Shown: one piece after another, positions 26,301 through 34,970 of the stretch
Position numbering within the stretch: the first letter of the stretch is position 1
Layout of the letters: each line of letters opens with the position of its first letter
Assembly (NCBI GenBank): GCA_026014805.1
Contig: JAOZHR010000022.1
Location: forward strand, 1-64,000
Source of the DNA: Candidatus Bathyarchaeota archaeon
GTDB taxonomy: Archaea; Thermoproteota; Bathyarchaeia; Bathyarchaeales; SOJC01
DNA: 64,000 bases
Direction of reading: 5' to 3'
Notes under the pieces: generated by a model
What the model was told of the DNA's origin: nothing
The model's input: the letters and a program-made list of their open reading frames with translations, nothing else
Database searches by the model: none
Made by a program: the position numbers and the translations under genes

Positions 26301-27476
26301 ATGCCCACAAATTTGCCTCCGGAAGCGAAAAAGAAATGGGACGAGGCTTCGATGGTCAGAAACCCTGGAGAGAAGCTTCAACTCCTGCAAGAGTTTCTGA
26401 GCTTGGTTCCTAAACACAAGGGTACTGGAAGACTTCGTGCGCAAATTAAAACGAAAATGGCTACGTTGCGGAGAGAAGTAGAAGAGGCAAAACACAGAAA
26501 AGTCGGTGTGCGAGGACCGAAGTTTTTTATTGAGAAAGAAGGAGCTGCTCAGATTGTTGTTTTAGGGCAAACGAAAGTAGGGCGAAGTAGTCTTCTAGCT
26601 TCTGTTACAAACGCGAAGGTTGAAGTCTCTGATTATTTTTTCACGACACAGGAACCGGTTCCTGGTATGCTTCCTTTTGAAGACCTTCAAATTCAAATTG
26701 TTGAGGCCCCAGCAATGATTAGAGGTGCTGCAGAGGGAAAAGCGTGGGGACAAAAAACATTGGCGTTAGCGCGGAATGCTGATGGTTTAATTTTGATGGT
26801 TGACTTAGTCAAAGATCCTTGTGGGCAGTTTTCTTTTATCTTGAATGAACTTGACAACGTACGTATTCTTGTTAAAAGACCTAGTGCCAGGGTAGAAGTA
26901 GAACGGAGACATATGGGGGTTGGCCTAAGAATTTTCGTAATCGGCAAACTTGTCGATTGCACTCTCAAAGATGTTGAGACGTTGCTGAAGAGTTATAGAA
27001 TTTCCAATGCCATTGTAAAAATATATGGCAATGCCACGCTTGACGATGTTGAAGACTCGATTTTTGAGAGCGTTGTGTTTCGTCCAGCAATCATAGTAGC
27101 AAATAAGTTCGATGTTGAAGGAGCCGTAGAAAGTTTGAGCAGATTGAAAAAGTTTGTTGGCGGTCGCCTTAATGTAATTCCAGTATCCTGCAAAACGGGG
27201 TTCGGATTGAAAAGGCTTGGTGTAGAACTGTTTAATTCGCTTGAAATAATCCGTGTTTATACTAAAGAGCCAAACAGCAAGAAGCCCTCTCCGGCACCAT
27301 TTATTTTGAAGAAAAATTCTACAGTTGCGGAATTGGCGAAGCAGATTCATAGCGACTTTTATAGTCGCTTTTCTTTTGCAAAAGTGTGGTCGAAACGACT
27401 TCCATTTAGCCCTCAGAAGGTTGGTTTGTCTTTTGTTTTAGATGATAAGGATATTGTAGAAATGCATGTGCGATAG
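26301..27476 (+). CDS. DRG/Obg-like TGS-domain GTPase with altered P-loop
   Basis: A 391-residue member of the archaeal DRG-like GTPases: a helical N-terminus with [19 protein letters not shown], a G domain, and a C-terminal TGS domain (about 320-391, [18 protein letters not shown] and [10 protein letters not shown]). G4 is intact (VANKFD) and G5 is plausible (VIPVSCKTG). The P-loop reads GQTKVGRSS (89-97), with Arg where the invariant Lys of GxxxxGKS/T should be, and G3 reads VEAPAMIRG without the DxxG Asp. The family acts on ribosomes. ATG at 26301 follows a GTGTA stretch with weak SD. It is convergent with rps7. Confidence 0.86.
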   Translation: MPTNLPPEAKKKWDEASMVRNPGEKLQLLQEFLSLVPKHKGTGRLRAQIKTKMATLRREVEEAKHRKVGVRGPKFFIEKEGAAQIVVLGQTKVGRSSLLASVTNAKVEVSDYFFTTQEPVPGMLPFEDLQIQIVEAPAMIRGAAEGKAWGQKTLALARNADGLILMVDLVKDPCGQFSFILNELDNVRILVKRPSARVEVERRHMGVGLRIFVIGKLVDCTLKDVETLLKSYRISNAIVKIYGNATLDDVEDSIFESVVFRPAIIVANKFDVEGAVESLSRLKKFVGGRLNVIPVSCKTGFGLKRLGVELFNSLEIIRVYTKEPNSKKPSPAPFILKKNSTVAELAKQIHSDFYSRFSFAKVWSKRLPFSPQKVGLSFVLDDKDIVEMHVR

Positions 27477-27477
27477 T

Positions 27478-28056
27478 TTATCTTGAAGCCATGGCGATTC
27501 TTTCCATTTCGTTATGTTTAGATACTGCGTAGCTTTTTATATCATTATTTGCTGCCAGAATAAGTTCTTCCGCTATGCATTCTTCTAGTGTGCGAGGATT
27601 ACCAAAGGTTGATTTTCGAGCGCCTTCAGACAATAAACGAAGAGCAATGTCTACTCTTCTTTGCGGTGCGACGTCAACAGCCATGTGGTAAGCTGTACCG
27701 CCGTACCTGATTCTGGTTGTGTCTTCGCAGGGAGCAGAATTCTCAATGGCTTTTACGAGGACTTCAACTGGGTTTCTTCCCGTTTGCAGGTGGATAATTT
27801 CAAACGCGTTTTTCAACGTGTTTATTGCTCTTACTTTCTTACCCGCGTGTTTTCCTGGTCTCATTAAGTTATTTATGAATCTTTCAACAATGTTCACTGC
27901 TGCCTTGTGAAACCTGTGATGCTCATGTCTCCCCATGCTGTGGGGGACAAAGACTGGTGTAATAGAGACGTATTTTTTTAGACTAGGATCTTGTAGCTGA
28001 ATTTCTTGAAAGCTCCATTTTCCGAAAAGCTTTATTTCCTGTGCTTGTTTGCTCAT
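27478..28056 (-). CDS. rps7: 30S ribosomal protein S7
   Basis: A 192-residue S7, which nucleates the head of the small subunit. Key blocks are NNLMRPGKHAGKKVRAINT, NPVEVLVKAIENSAPCEDT, VDVAPQRRVDIALRLL and the C-terminal KSYAVSKHNEMERIAMASR. The ATG at 28056 fits homologues; the frame is open 17 codons further but that overlaps rps12. It follows rps12 with a 16-base gap, the classic str-operon order. Confidence 0.97.
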   Translation of the reverse strand: MSKQAQEIKLFGKWSFQEIQLQDPSLKKYVSITPVFVPHSMGRHEHHRFHKAAVNIVERFINNLMRPGKHAGKKVRAINTLKNAFEIIHLQTGRNPVEVLVKAIENSAPCEDTTRIRYGGTAYHMAVDVAPQRRVDIALRLLSEGARKSTFGNPRTLEECIAEELILAANNDIKSYAVSKHNEMERIAMASR

Positions 28057-28072
28057 TTTTTGCCACTTTCTT

Positions 28073-28513
28073 TCAGCGCATTGGTTTCTCTTTTCTACCG
28101 TATACAAGTTCGTTTAGAGACACACCGTTGACCATGATGACTTTCCATCTTACACCTGGGATGTCGCCCATGCTTCCTCCTCGGGAGCCTCCGATGCCTT
28201 CAACTATCACTTCGTCATGTTCGTCTACTACGTTTAGGGCTCCGTCGCCTGGTAGAAAGGCTGTTATGGATCTGCCGTTCTTGATAAGTTGTGTTCTTAC
28301 GCATTTCCTGATGGCGCTGTTGGGTTGTTTGCTTTCAATCCCAACTTTCTCTAGCACAATTCCCCGTGCCATAGGTGCACCTTGTAGAGGGTCGGCTTTG
28401 ACATCTAGTCTAAGCATTCGCCGTTTGTAGTAGCGGTCGCTCCAACGGAACTTCTTCCTTTTCTTAACTAGCTGTCTTGCGGCGAATTCACCTGTTGGCG
28501 ACTTTGAACCCAT
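28073..28513 (-). CDS. rps12: 30S ribosomal protein S12
   Basis: A 146-residue archaeal S12 (S23 in eukaryotes), part of the decoding centre. It contains [56 protein letters not shown] and [17 protein letters not shown]; the KQPNSA loop is the conserved decoding-site segment. Normal length. A TATA-like box lies about 40 bases upstream. Confidence 0.97.
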   Translation of the reverse strand: MGSKSPTGEFAARQLVKKRKKFRWSDRYYKRRMLRLDVKADPLQGAPMARGIVLEKVGIESKQPNSAIRKCVRTQLIKNGRSITAFLPGDGALNVVDEHDEVIVEGIGGSRGGSMGDIPGVRWKVIMVNGVSLNELVYGRKEKPMR

Positions 28514-28548
28514 GCTTCAGATCATCTCGCTACGATAAACCACATTTC

Positions 28549-28561
28549 TAATATTTAAACT
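28549..28561 (-). promoter_or_regulatory. TATA-like box for rps12-rps7
   Basis: GTTTAAATATTAG on the minus strand lies 36-48 bases before the rps12 ATG, giving a transcript start near 28523. Confidence 0.5.
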
Positions 28562-28594
28562 GTCATATGGAAGAATTTCGCTAATATAGGAAGT

Positions 28595-28984
28595 CTACTT
28601 TGGTTTCCTGTAGATTTTAACGCCGTCTCTTTCTGTGACATACTCGAATCCAGCCTCAATCAGTTCCCTGTCTTCCTTCACTCCAGTTGAAACACGTGTC
28701 GTGTAGTCGTCGGTTTCAAAGCTCACAAGCTGCGTGTAAAGTATAGTGTTGTTGATGTTCTTGTGCCCCAGTAGCTTCATTACGTGAAGGATGTCCTTCG
28801 TTTTGTGGTATTCCCTAGTCGCTTTCCAATGACGAAACGTGTGAAGATGGATCTGTATGATTCTTGGGTTTTTCAGTTTAAATGCAATTCTCTTACGCTG
28901 TGCATTTATGTTTCGCCGCATACTATCCAGCAGAGCCCCTTTTTTCTCTGCGCTGAAGATCCAGTTGCGAACAAGAGTCCGCAA
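28595..28984 (-). pseudogene. Tyrosine recombinase (XerA-like integrase) C-terminal fragment
   Basis: An open frame of 129 codons that encodes only the end of a phage-integrase-type recombinase. The HxxR motif is present (HTFRHWKATREYHKTKD), then LGHKNINNTILYTQLV with the His and the nucleophilic Tyr. The box-I arginine, the N-terminal DNA-binding domain and about half the catalytic domain are missing; the frame upstream of TTG 28984 is closed by a stop. The extra C-terminal tail (ELIEAGFEYVTERDGVKIYRKPK) is common in archaeal integrases of this type. It is probably the relic of an integrated element next to the S12 operon. Confidence 0.8.
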
Positions 28985-29072
28985 TTGCCTTCAAGACGAG
29001 TATTGTCGATAAAAAAAGTGCATGTGGAGCTGTCTTCACACTAAAACGCTTACTTGTTTGTTGCTAAAATCC

Positions 29073-30275
29073 CTAAGCAGATCTGCTTAATTCAGCTAAC
29101 AGCGCACTTTTCAGCTTCTTCGGCTTAGTCTTCACTATATTGACATGTAGGGCTTCATGAAAACTGAGAAATTTCCTCAGTGTAGATACTAATTCAACAA
29201 CAAAGTCTTCTTCAAAGCGTCCTTCCTCTAATACCAAAGAATTAACGATCATCGTTTTGTTCACCCTGTCCAATTTCGGATCAATTCTTCCAACAAATTT
29301 CGAACCACAAAGGATAGGCAAGACGTAGTAACCATATTGCCTCTTCTCCGGAATCTTATAGATTTCCCACGCGTAAGTGAAACCGAAAATTTCGGAGATC
29401 ATTCTCCGGTTCCAGATGAGGTTATCAAGGGGGGAAATGAAATGAATTTTTTCTTCAATGGAAGAATCTTCTGCGACCTCGAGTGTGCCTAAATATCTTT
29501 CTAGAACGTAGTAGACATGCTTGACACCTTCTACTTTTACTGGACAGATCTTTCTATCCTTGACCATTTCTTCTATTGTTGCCTTGCGTTGTGGAGATTT
29601 TAATGTATGCCAGCCAAATCTCCAGTCACGTGTATCAACGAAACCGTAAGCCCTCATGTATTTCTCAATCATGAATCGGTCATATTCCTCTCTGGTAGGT
29701 ATCTCAACGTTCAAGTTCTTAGGTAGGATGTGCTCCATCAAATCGTAGTATCGACGATTCCCATCCACGTGATGAATCATTACCTCTCCACAATCCCAAA
29801 GCAAGTTCAAAACACGTTTTGCAGCTTTGCGCCCCACTTTTTCAAAATCCTTTGCACACAATGGGCCATTAGCTTCGATAGTTGATAATACATGACGAAC
29901 TACATCTTTAAGTTCTTCTCGCCTAGCTTTCAAACGTTCATAGAACGGCGAGTGAAACTCCATATAATTTCGCATTCGATAGTCAAAATATCGGAACTCC
30001 TCCATGGGAATGATTGATTTCTCGTTGCACCAATATTCGAACACAGCTTTGTCTTTGTAGAGTAACGTGTCTAAATATGAGAGCTTATAGTCGCTTACTC
30101 TGTTATAGAGAACTAGGTGATGGTTGCGGTGGACAACACGGACGGGATCAATTTGGACACATTCCAGCCGCCTGATTGCCTCCAACGTTCCATTTTTTCC
30201 TTCACCGTGCTGAAATCTCTGCCTAGTGATGAGAAATCTTCTCGCAGTCTCCTTTGAAACCGTCATCAGCTTCAT
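29073..30275 (-). CDS. YcaQ/AlkX-like winged-helix DNA glycosylase (HTH_42 family)
   Basis: A 400-residue protein of the family that includes AlkZ and YcaQ, which unhook interstrand crosslinks and bulky alkyl lesions. The N-terminal winged helix is followed by ECVQIDPVRVVHRNHHLVLYNRV; the QID sits where YcaQ has its catalytic QxD/QxE motif. Further blocks are FEYWCNEKSIIPMEEF, GWHTLKSPQRKATIEEMV, ISPLDNLIWNRRM and VLPILCGSKFVGRIDPKLDR. Length is normal. ATG 30275 has AAGGGA upstream. Repair of DNA crosslinks is the family function; no partner genes lie next to it. Confidence 0.85.
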   Translation of the reverse strand: MKLMTVSKETARRFLITRQRFQHGEGKNGTLEAIRRLECVQIDPVRVVHRNHHLVLYNRVSDYKLSYLDTLLYKDKAVFEYWCNEKSIIPMEEFRYFDYRMRNYMEFHSPFYERLKARREELKDVVRHVLSTIEANGPLCAKDFEKVGRKAAKRVLNLLWDCGEVMIHHVDGNRRYYDLMEHILPKNLNVEIPTREEYDRFMIEKYMRAYGFVDTRDWRFGWHTLKSPQRKATIEEMVKDRKICPVKVEGVKHVYYVLERYLGTLEVAEDSSIEEKIHFISPLDNLIWNRRMISEIFGFTYAWEIYKIPEKRQYGYYVLPILCGSKFVGRIDPKLDRVNKTMIVNSLVLEEGRFEEDFVVELVSTLRKFLSFHEALHVNIVKTKPKKLKSALLAELSRSA

Positions 30276-30386
30276 CTTGTTCCCTTTCTGTCTTTGTTAA
30301 CTCTTCGGAGTTGAACTCGTTGTCATGCCAATATTATACACATACGAATAAAAATGTCTGCAAAAGACCCTCAAAAAACCCCAGAG

Positions 30387-30770
30387 TTATTCTGTCAGTT
30401 GCAGCGCTATTTTTTCACCTGAACGACTATAAACCACCACGTTTTCTATTCCAGCAAATGGATATGCCACTATCATTATTATTCTACCAAAAGAATGGTT
30501 CAAATCTCCTACCGAAGGCTTTGCCACGCCTGACGGGTGCGAGTGAACACTTCCCATAAGCGAAAAGTCCATTGGAAGCATATATGCAGGAAAGCTTGAA
30601 AACCCTCTGCCATGAGTAGCCAACGGAGGAATTACAAGGTCTGTTATTTCAATTCTACCTCTTTTAGCCTTACCACGTAAAAGAAGAATCGTTTCCCGAG
30701 GATACACGGCTCTTGCACACTCTAAAATTGCATCTAGCAATTTCCGCCCAATCGCAACTTCCGCTATCAT
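30387..30770 (-). CDS. JAMM/MPN-domain metalloprotease
   Basis: About 127 residues with the JAMM zinc motif: YPRETILLLRG (catalytic Glu), then GSVHSHPSGVAKPSVGDLN, which fits HxHP-x7-S-x2-D. Stand-alone archaeal JAMM proteins can remove SAMP-type ubiquitin-like modifiers or act in sulfur-carrier processing. There is no ubiquitin-like gene close by, so the substrate is unknown. ATG 30770 is used; a TTG four codons earlier is in frame. It is divergent from the lipoate ligase gene. Confidence 0.86.
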   Translation of the reverse strand: MIAEVAIGRKLLDAILECARAVYPRETILLLRGKAKRGRIEITDLVIPPLATHGRGFSSFPAYMLPMDFSLMGSVHSHPSGVAKPSVGDLNHSFGRIIMIVAYPFAGIENVVVYSRSGEKIALQLTE

Positions 30771-30844
30771 TACGACCAGCAAACCAAAAATATCTCATCC
30801 ACATTTATATCCATCGCTTGAACATTTAAAAAGGCTGAGCAAAA

Positions 30845-31657
30845 ATGTCTCCTTGGCGCCTGCTAAAACCCGAAACAGACAATGCCTTCGTTAACATGGC
30901 GGTTGACGAGGCCATACTGCGGGCGAGAATCGAAGAAAAAGTACCTAATACTTTACGTTTTTTTCGTTGGCGTCCTTCAGCCGTGTCTATTGGGCGTTTT
31001 CAGAACGTTTACGACGCAGTTGACTTGGAAAACTGCAGAATCCACGGCGTGGATGTGGTTAGGCGTATATCCGGAGGCGGCGCGGTTTATCATGACTCTG
31101 AAGACGAAATCACCTACAGTGTTATCGTGAAACAGGAGGATTTAGGAACGGATGACGTCGCAGAAGCGTACATCCAAATTTGCAGCGGACTAATTGAAGC
31201 AGCTCACATTCTAGGCGTAGACGCTGAATACAACAAAGGCAATGTCAAACAATGTCCTAACATAACCGTTAAAGAGCGGAAGATTTCTGGAAGCGCTCAG
31301 GCACATAAAAGAGGTGTAATTCTTCAACACGGTACTCTCTTGATGAACGTTGACTTGCAGAAAATGTTCACATTTCTCAAAGTTCCTTGGGCAAACACCC
31401 GTGGAGACTTGATAAATATTGCTACGAGAAAAATTACGTCGGTTGCAGATGAGTTAGGCAGCTGTGTAGCCGTCGACCGAGCTTGTGAAGCGTTGACCAG
31501 AGGATTTGAAAAAGTTCTCGGCATAAAGCTTGTAGAAGGCATCCTGACCGATTATGAGTTAAATCTTGCTCAGAGACTAGAAGAAGAAAAGCTTGCAACT
31601 TATGAGTGGAATTTTGAAGGTAAGACTAACCTCTTAAGCTCCAAACCAGTCAGTTAG
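30845..31657 (+). CDS. lplA: Lipoate-protein ligase A family (catalytic domain)
   Basis: A 270-residue BPL/LplA-family enzyme. RRISGGGAVYHD is the lipoyl-adenylate binding loop, followed by NDITVKERKISGSAQ-like residues (NITVKERKISGSAQ) with the catalytic Lys, and HGTLLMNVDL. The N-terminus FVNMAVDEAIL is typical. The separate C-terminal accessory domain of bacterial LplA is missing; many archaea encode it as LplB, which is not nearby. A lipoylated target could be GcvH, but none is visible in the window. The last bases overlap the convergent polB by 24. Confidence 0.9.
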   Translation: MSPWRLLKPETDNAFVNMAVDEAILRARIEEKVPNTLRFFRWRPSAVSIGRFQNVYDAVDLENCRIHGVDVVRRISGGGAVYHDSEDEITYSVIVKQEDLGTDDVAEAYIQICSGLIEAAHILGVDAEYNKGNVKQCPNITVKERKISGSAQAHKRGVILQHGTLLMNVDLQKMFTFLKVPWANTRGDLINIATRKITSVADELGSCVAVDRACEALTRGFEKVLGIKLVEGILTDYELNLAQRLEEEKLATYEWNFEGKTNLLSSKPVS

Positions 31658-33538
31658 CTTCGTATCTTGTTCCAACGTCATGTCCATTGGCTTAAAGGTT
31701 TGTTCAAGAGCCGTCGTTAAATTGCGGATATAATCCTCTGCATTAATCTCTGCCAAACTCCTTACATGACTAACGGGTTTCACTGTGAACGTTTTATCTC
31801 TGTAGTTGAAGGGCTTAACCTTTATGAAATGAACAGTGTCTCGGCGGCTTAGCTTTTCCCCAGCGTTAATGAGCTGTAAGGCACATTGATAAGGCTGAGG
31901 CATAATCTTTGTTGCACTGGCTCTTTCAACAGGATCATAATACAGTTGCACAGAATGGACAAGGTCTTCAAGTTCCACATCGCGTTCCCGCAGCTTCTTT
32001 ATCGCGTTGTGGACTAGGGCAACAATTTCCTTTTTCGCCAAAGAATATTGTTCCATGCTCTTCACTTCGCTAAGCACTTTTACACAGTCGCGAAAAACTT
32101 GTTGAATGAATTTTGGTGCGTTGGATTTTATCGCTGTCAGGCCTTTCAAGTCGGGGATTCCGTTTTTTGTTATGCCTAAATATGATTTTTTTGCTTTTGA
32201 CAATACGCAGAGAGCGTAGCGTTTTTCTATGGCCAAGTCAAGATTCAGCTTTTTTTTAACGGTGTCAATTAGGCTTTGCACCTGTCGCGGTGACGGTTTG
32301 TCTAGGAAAATGGAGTCGGTGTCGCCATAAGTTGGATGCATTCCGTTTTCTCTTGCAATTTTCCATGTAGTCTGCAGTGCCCATCGCCCATAGCCTGTTA
32401 TGGATTCTGCAAGTGGGGGGCATGCAACTCCATGGATGCGAACGGTCACGCCATAGCTGGAAACACTTATCAGTTTAAGTAGCTTCGATGCAGCCTTTGC
32501 TAACTGTCTCTCCTGCTCTGAGATGGAAGTATCATTGGACAGGGGTTTGAACCAACGGATTCGGAGATCCTTCAATGCTCCTATCAGTAGCGAATAGAAG
32601 CCTTTCCGTTTCGTACAAACATGATGCTCTATTTCAGAAATTTTGTTGGCTTTGCATTCTTCGTGGGGACAATTAACTGTCTCGTATGAGAGGTTGTAGC
32701 TGTCTATACAGCTGGGGTATAGGCTCTCAAAATCGCAGACAACCGTGTCGAAATATATCCCTGCTTCTGGTTCAATTGTGAGGGCGCCAGGAACTTGGTG
32801 TGTTTCAAAGCCTCTTCGCAGTTCTTCGGATGTAGGGATGAGAACATTGTTGTTGCGAAGATGCGTGTAAATCATAGATTTTATCCAGTCGCTTACTCTT
32901 CGGCTAGCGTAAGCTTCTGGAATGGGAATATTGGCTATTCTTGCAAGCAAGAAAGCGAGGTAGATTTGTTCTGTAGCATCTTCCTGCCTTTTCTCACCAC
33001 CCAACAGATCCATATTGATTTTTGGAACTGGTTGATGACAGAGGTTGAACCATTTCTCAATCTGTGCATATTTCGGCGGGGTTGTCTGTCTTTCTTGTGC
33101 AAAAGCTTTGTCAAATTTTTGTTTCAAGTCCCGCTGAACAGTTTTAGCCACTACAAAATTGTCCCCTTGTTGGATGTAGGGGGCGCCAAACACTAGACCA
33201 TTGTCGTAAATGTAGCTTCGACTGTACTCGATTTCACTTTCCCAGACATTCCTAAACTGGTTAATTAGCTTCTTAAGGAATGTTGGAGTCCAAGCCCTTA
33301 CTTTTGCGAGTTGCACTATTTCGTCAGTGAACAAGTTTAGTTTCTTAACAAGCTCCACTTCGCCTTGAATACTCGCTACTGCTTCTTCCTCTTCTTTTGA
33401 CAAAGGACAAGTTGCCAAGAAGTAAGGTTTATACTTGCTAGTGCTAAACTCTCTAATTTCTCCGCTAGACGAATCATAAAACTCAAGCTTAATCTCTCGG
33501 TTTGTATCTGTGAACTTTACATTCCACAGGAATAGCAT
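31634..33538 (-). CDS. Family-B DNA polymerase lacking most of the 3'-5' exonuclease domain
   Basis: A 634-residue PolB. Motif A is DFESLYPS (269-276), motif C YGDTDS (404-409) and the thumb-side motif KKSYLG (450-455), so the two catalytic Asp positions are intact. Motif B reads KLISVSSYG, with Val in place of the usual Asn of KxxxNSxYG. The N-terminal domain is kept to about residue 140, but the exonuclease region is reduced: only a helix like ExoIII (RQEDATEQIYLAFLL) remains and ExoI/ExoII are not found. The protein is about 150 residues shorter than replicative PolB. A lesion-bypass or repair role is inferred; it could alternatively be a PolB2-type relative. Confidence 0.85.
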   Translation of the reverse strand: MLFLWNVKFTDTNREIKLEFYDSSSGEIREFSTSKYKPYFLATCPLSKEEEEAVASIQGEVELVKKLNLFTDEIVQLAKVRAWTPTFLKKLINQFRNVWESEIEYSRSYIYDNGLVFGAPYIQQGDNFVVAKTVQRDLKQKFDKAFAQERQTTPPKYAQIEKWFNLCHQPVPKINMDLLGGEKRQEDATEQIYLAFLLARIANIPIPEAYASRRVSDWIKSMIYTHLRNNNVLIPTSEELRRGFETHQVPGALTIEPEAGIYFDTVVCDFESLYPSCIDSYNLSYETVNCPHEECKANKISEIEHHVCTKRKGFYSLLIGALKDLRIRWFKPLSNDTSISEQERQLAKAASKLLKLISVSSYGVTVRIHGVACPPLAESITGYGRWALQTTWKIARENGMHPTYGDTDSIFLDKPSPRQVQSLIDTVKKKLNLDLAIEKRYALCVLSKAKKSYLGITKNGIPDLKGLTAIKSNAPKFIQQVFRDCVKVLSEVKSMEQYSLAKKEIVALVHNAIKKLRERDVELEDLVHSVQLYYDPVERASATKIMPQPYQCALQLINAGEKLSRRDTVHFIKVKPFNYRDKTFTVKPVSHVRSLAEINAEDYIRNLTTALEQTFKPMDMTLEQDTKLTDWFGA

Positions 33539-33618
33539 CTTGTTCCTAACAACTGTCTAAGATGTTCTTAATAAAAAACTCGTATGAAGAATGTTGCACT
33601 GCAGAAAAACAAAGTGCT

Positions 33619-33640
33619 TCTAACTCCTCCAATAGTTAGA
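33619..33640. terminator. Small inverted repeat between divergent genes
   Basis: TCTAACT-(8 bases)-AGTTAGA forms a perfect 7-bp stem in the 178-base space between polB and the Trm112-like gene, which diverge. No T run follows on either strand, so it may be an operator rather than a terminator. Confidence 0.25.
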
Positions 33641-33716
33641 GGAAGTGTGATAGTTTCTGCGTAAGTCTTTTAAGCAAATCAACAAAAAGAGCATTTGAAG
33701 AAAGGAGATGTTTTGC

Positions 33717-34007
33717 ATGAAGAAAAAGTTGATGGATATTCTGGCTTGCCCCATCGACAAATACCATCCACTCGAGCTTCACGTTTTTGAGGAGAAAGAA
33801 GAAATCATTGAAGGATTAATCGTTTGTCCAAAATGTCTGCGCTGGTACCCGATCCGCGACGAGATTCCCGAAATGTTGCCAGACGAACTTCGCGATGAAA
33901 AAGACGAACTGCCCTTCTTGAAAAAGTGGAAAAGCAAAATTTCCAAAAAAATCCTTACAGAAGGCAAACCGTTCAATTTGGAAGCAAAAATCAGAAAGAA
34001 AGACTAG
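33717..34007 (+). CDS. Trm112-like methyltransferase-activator protein
   Basis: A 96-residue Trm112p family protein with MDILACPIDKYHPLELHVF at the start and LIVCPKCLRWYPIRDEIPEMLP in the middle, the zinc-knuckle and hydrophobic patch of the family. Archaeal Trm112 proteins bind and activate several RNA and protein methyltransferases. The N-terminal Cys pair is reduced to one Cys (ACPIDKYHP). The start is ATG 33717, spaced about 7 bases from AAAGGAGAT; the ATG at 33708 overlaps that ribosome-binding site. It is convergent with the sugar-dehydrogenase gene. Confidence 0.85.
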   Translation: MKKKLMDILACPIDKYHPLELHVFEEKEEIIEGLIVCPKCLRWYPIRDEIPEMLPDELRDEKDELPFLKKWKSKISKKILTEGKPFNLEAKIRKKD

Positions 34008-34970
34008 TCACGTTTTGTTAAACTTCAATTTTATTGCGCTGCCTTTTTTAGAGGATTTTATGGCAGCTTCAGCGATTACTAAGGCCTTTAACCCGTCGAC
34101 ACCTGTGACCTCCGGCTCTTTATCTTTAAGTATGCTTCTTGCAAAATGCTGCAACTCCAGTTTTAATGGTTCTTTCCATTCATATCGTGGCTTCAATGTC
34201 TCTTCTAGAGTTTCCACGGTTATTTCTTGCGTGAGATAATTGAGTGACAATATCGCGTCGCTGCCCGTGAGCGTCAAATTTCTAATTTTGTCAGGTGTCA
34301 ACCAGTTTGCTTCAATAAAAGCTGTTTTTCCACGCTTAAACGTGAGCATTATCTGGGCGTAATCTTCAAATTTTGTGTGCTTCAGGTTTCCAACTCTTGC
34401 ATAAACCGTTGTCGGGTCTTCTTCAAAGATTTTCCGCATAATGTCTATTTCGTGAATTGCATAGTCTTTCACAACTCCTACATCGCCTATTCTTTCAGGC
34501 CACCGTGAAACCCGTTTAGCGGTAGCTGAGACAAGTTCGCCGATCTCTCCTTTTTTCAAAGCATCTTTGGCTCGTTGGATACCTGGGTTGAATCTTTCTA
34601 TGAAACCCACCATCAAGTGTCTATCTTTTTGTTTTGCGAAGTCTACAATTTTTCTTGCTTCTCTGATTGTGCTGGCTAATGGCTTCTCAACCAGTGCATG
34701 CTTTTCCGCTTTCAACGTTCTCATAGCCTCGGTTGCGTGGGCTGTTGTCCATGTACAGATGCTAACTGCTTCAACGTCTTCTCGTTTAAGCAATTTTCGA
34801 CTGTCGCTGTACACTTCGGCGCCGTATTGTTCAGCAATGGCTTTTGCTCTTTCTACATTAACGTCACAAACTGCTACGAGTTCAGTCTCTGAGAGTTCAC
34901 TGAACACTCTAGCGTGATTTTTACCCCAGAAACCTACGCCGATAACTGCAACGCCAAGTTGCTTGTTCAT
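34008..34970 (-). CDS. Gfo/Idh/MocA-family NAD-dependent sugar oxidoreductase
   Basis: A 320-residue dehydrogenase. The Rossmann motif is VAVIGVGFWGKNHARVF, the sugar-site motif is EKPLA with its catalytic Lys, and GFIERFNPG and DYAIHEIDIM complete the family pattern. Relatives such as WbpB oxidise UDP-N-acetylglucos(amin)uronate at C3 during surface-sugar synthesis. ATG 34970 overlaps the stop of the preceding UDP-sugar dehydrogenase-like gene (ATGA), so the two are cotranslated and probably act in one pathway. Exact substrate cannot be read here. Confidence 0.85.
   Translation of the reverse strand: MNKQLGVAVIGVGFWGKNHARVFSELSETELVAVCDVNVERAKAIAEQYGAEVYSDSRKLLKREDVEAVSICTWTTAHATEAMRTLKAEKHALVEKPLASTIREARKIVDFAKQKDRHLMVGFIERFNPGIQRAKDALKKGEIGELVSATAKRVSRWPERIGDVGVVKDYAIHEIDIMRKIFEEDPTTVYARVGNLKHTKFEDYAQIMLTFKRGKTAFIEANWLTPDKIRNLTLTGSDAILSLNYLTQEITVETLEETLKPRYEWKEPLKLELQHFARSILKDKEPEVTGVDGLKALVIAEAAIKSSKKGSAIKLKFNKT

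Noticed and set aside
26081-26308. In-frame N-terminal extension of EF-1alpha
   Set aside because: Not part of the family, and GGAGGAG directly precedes the internal ATG at 26080.
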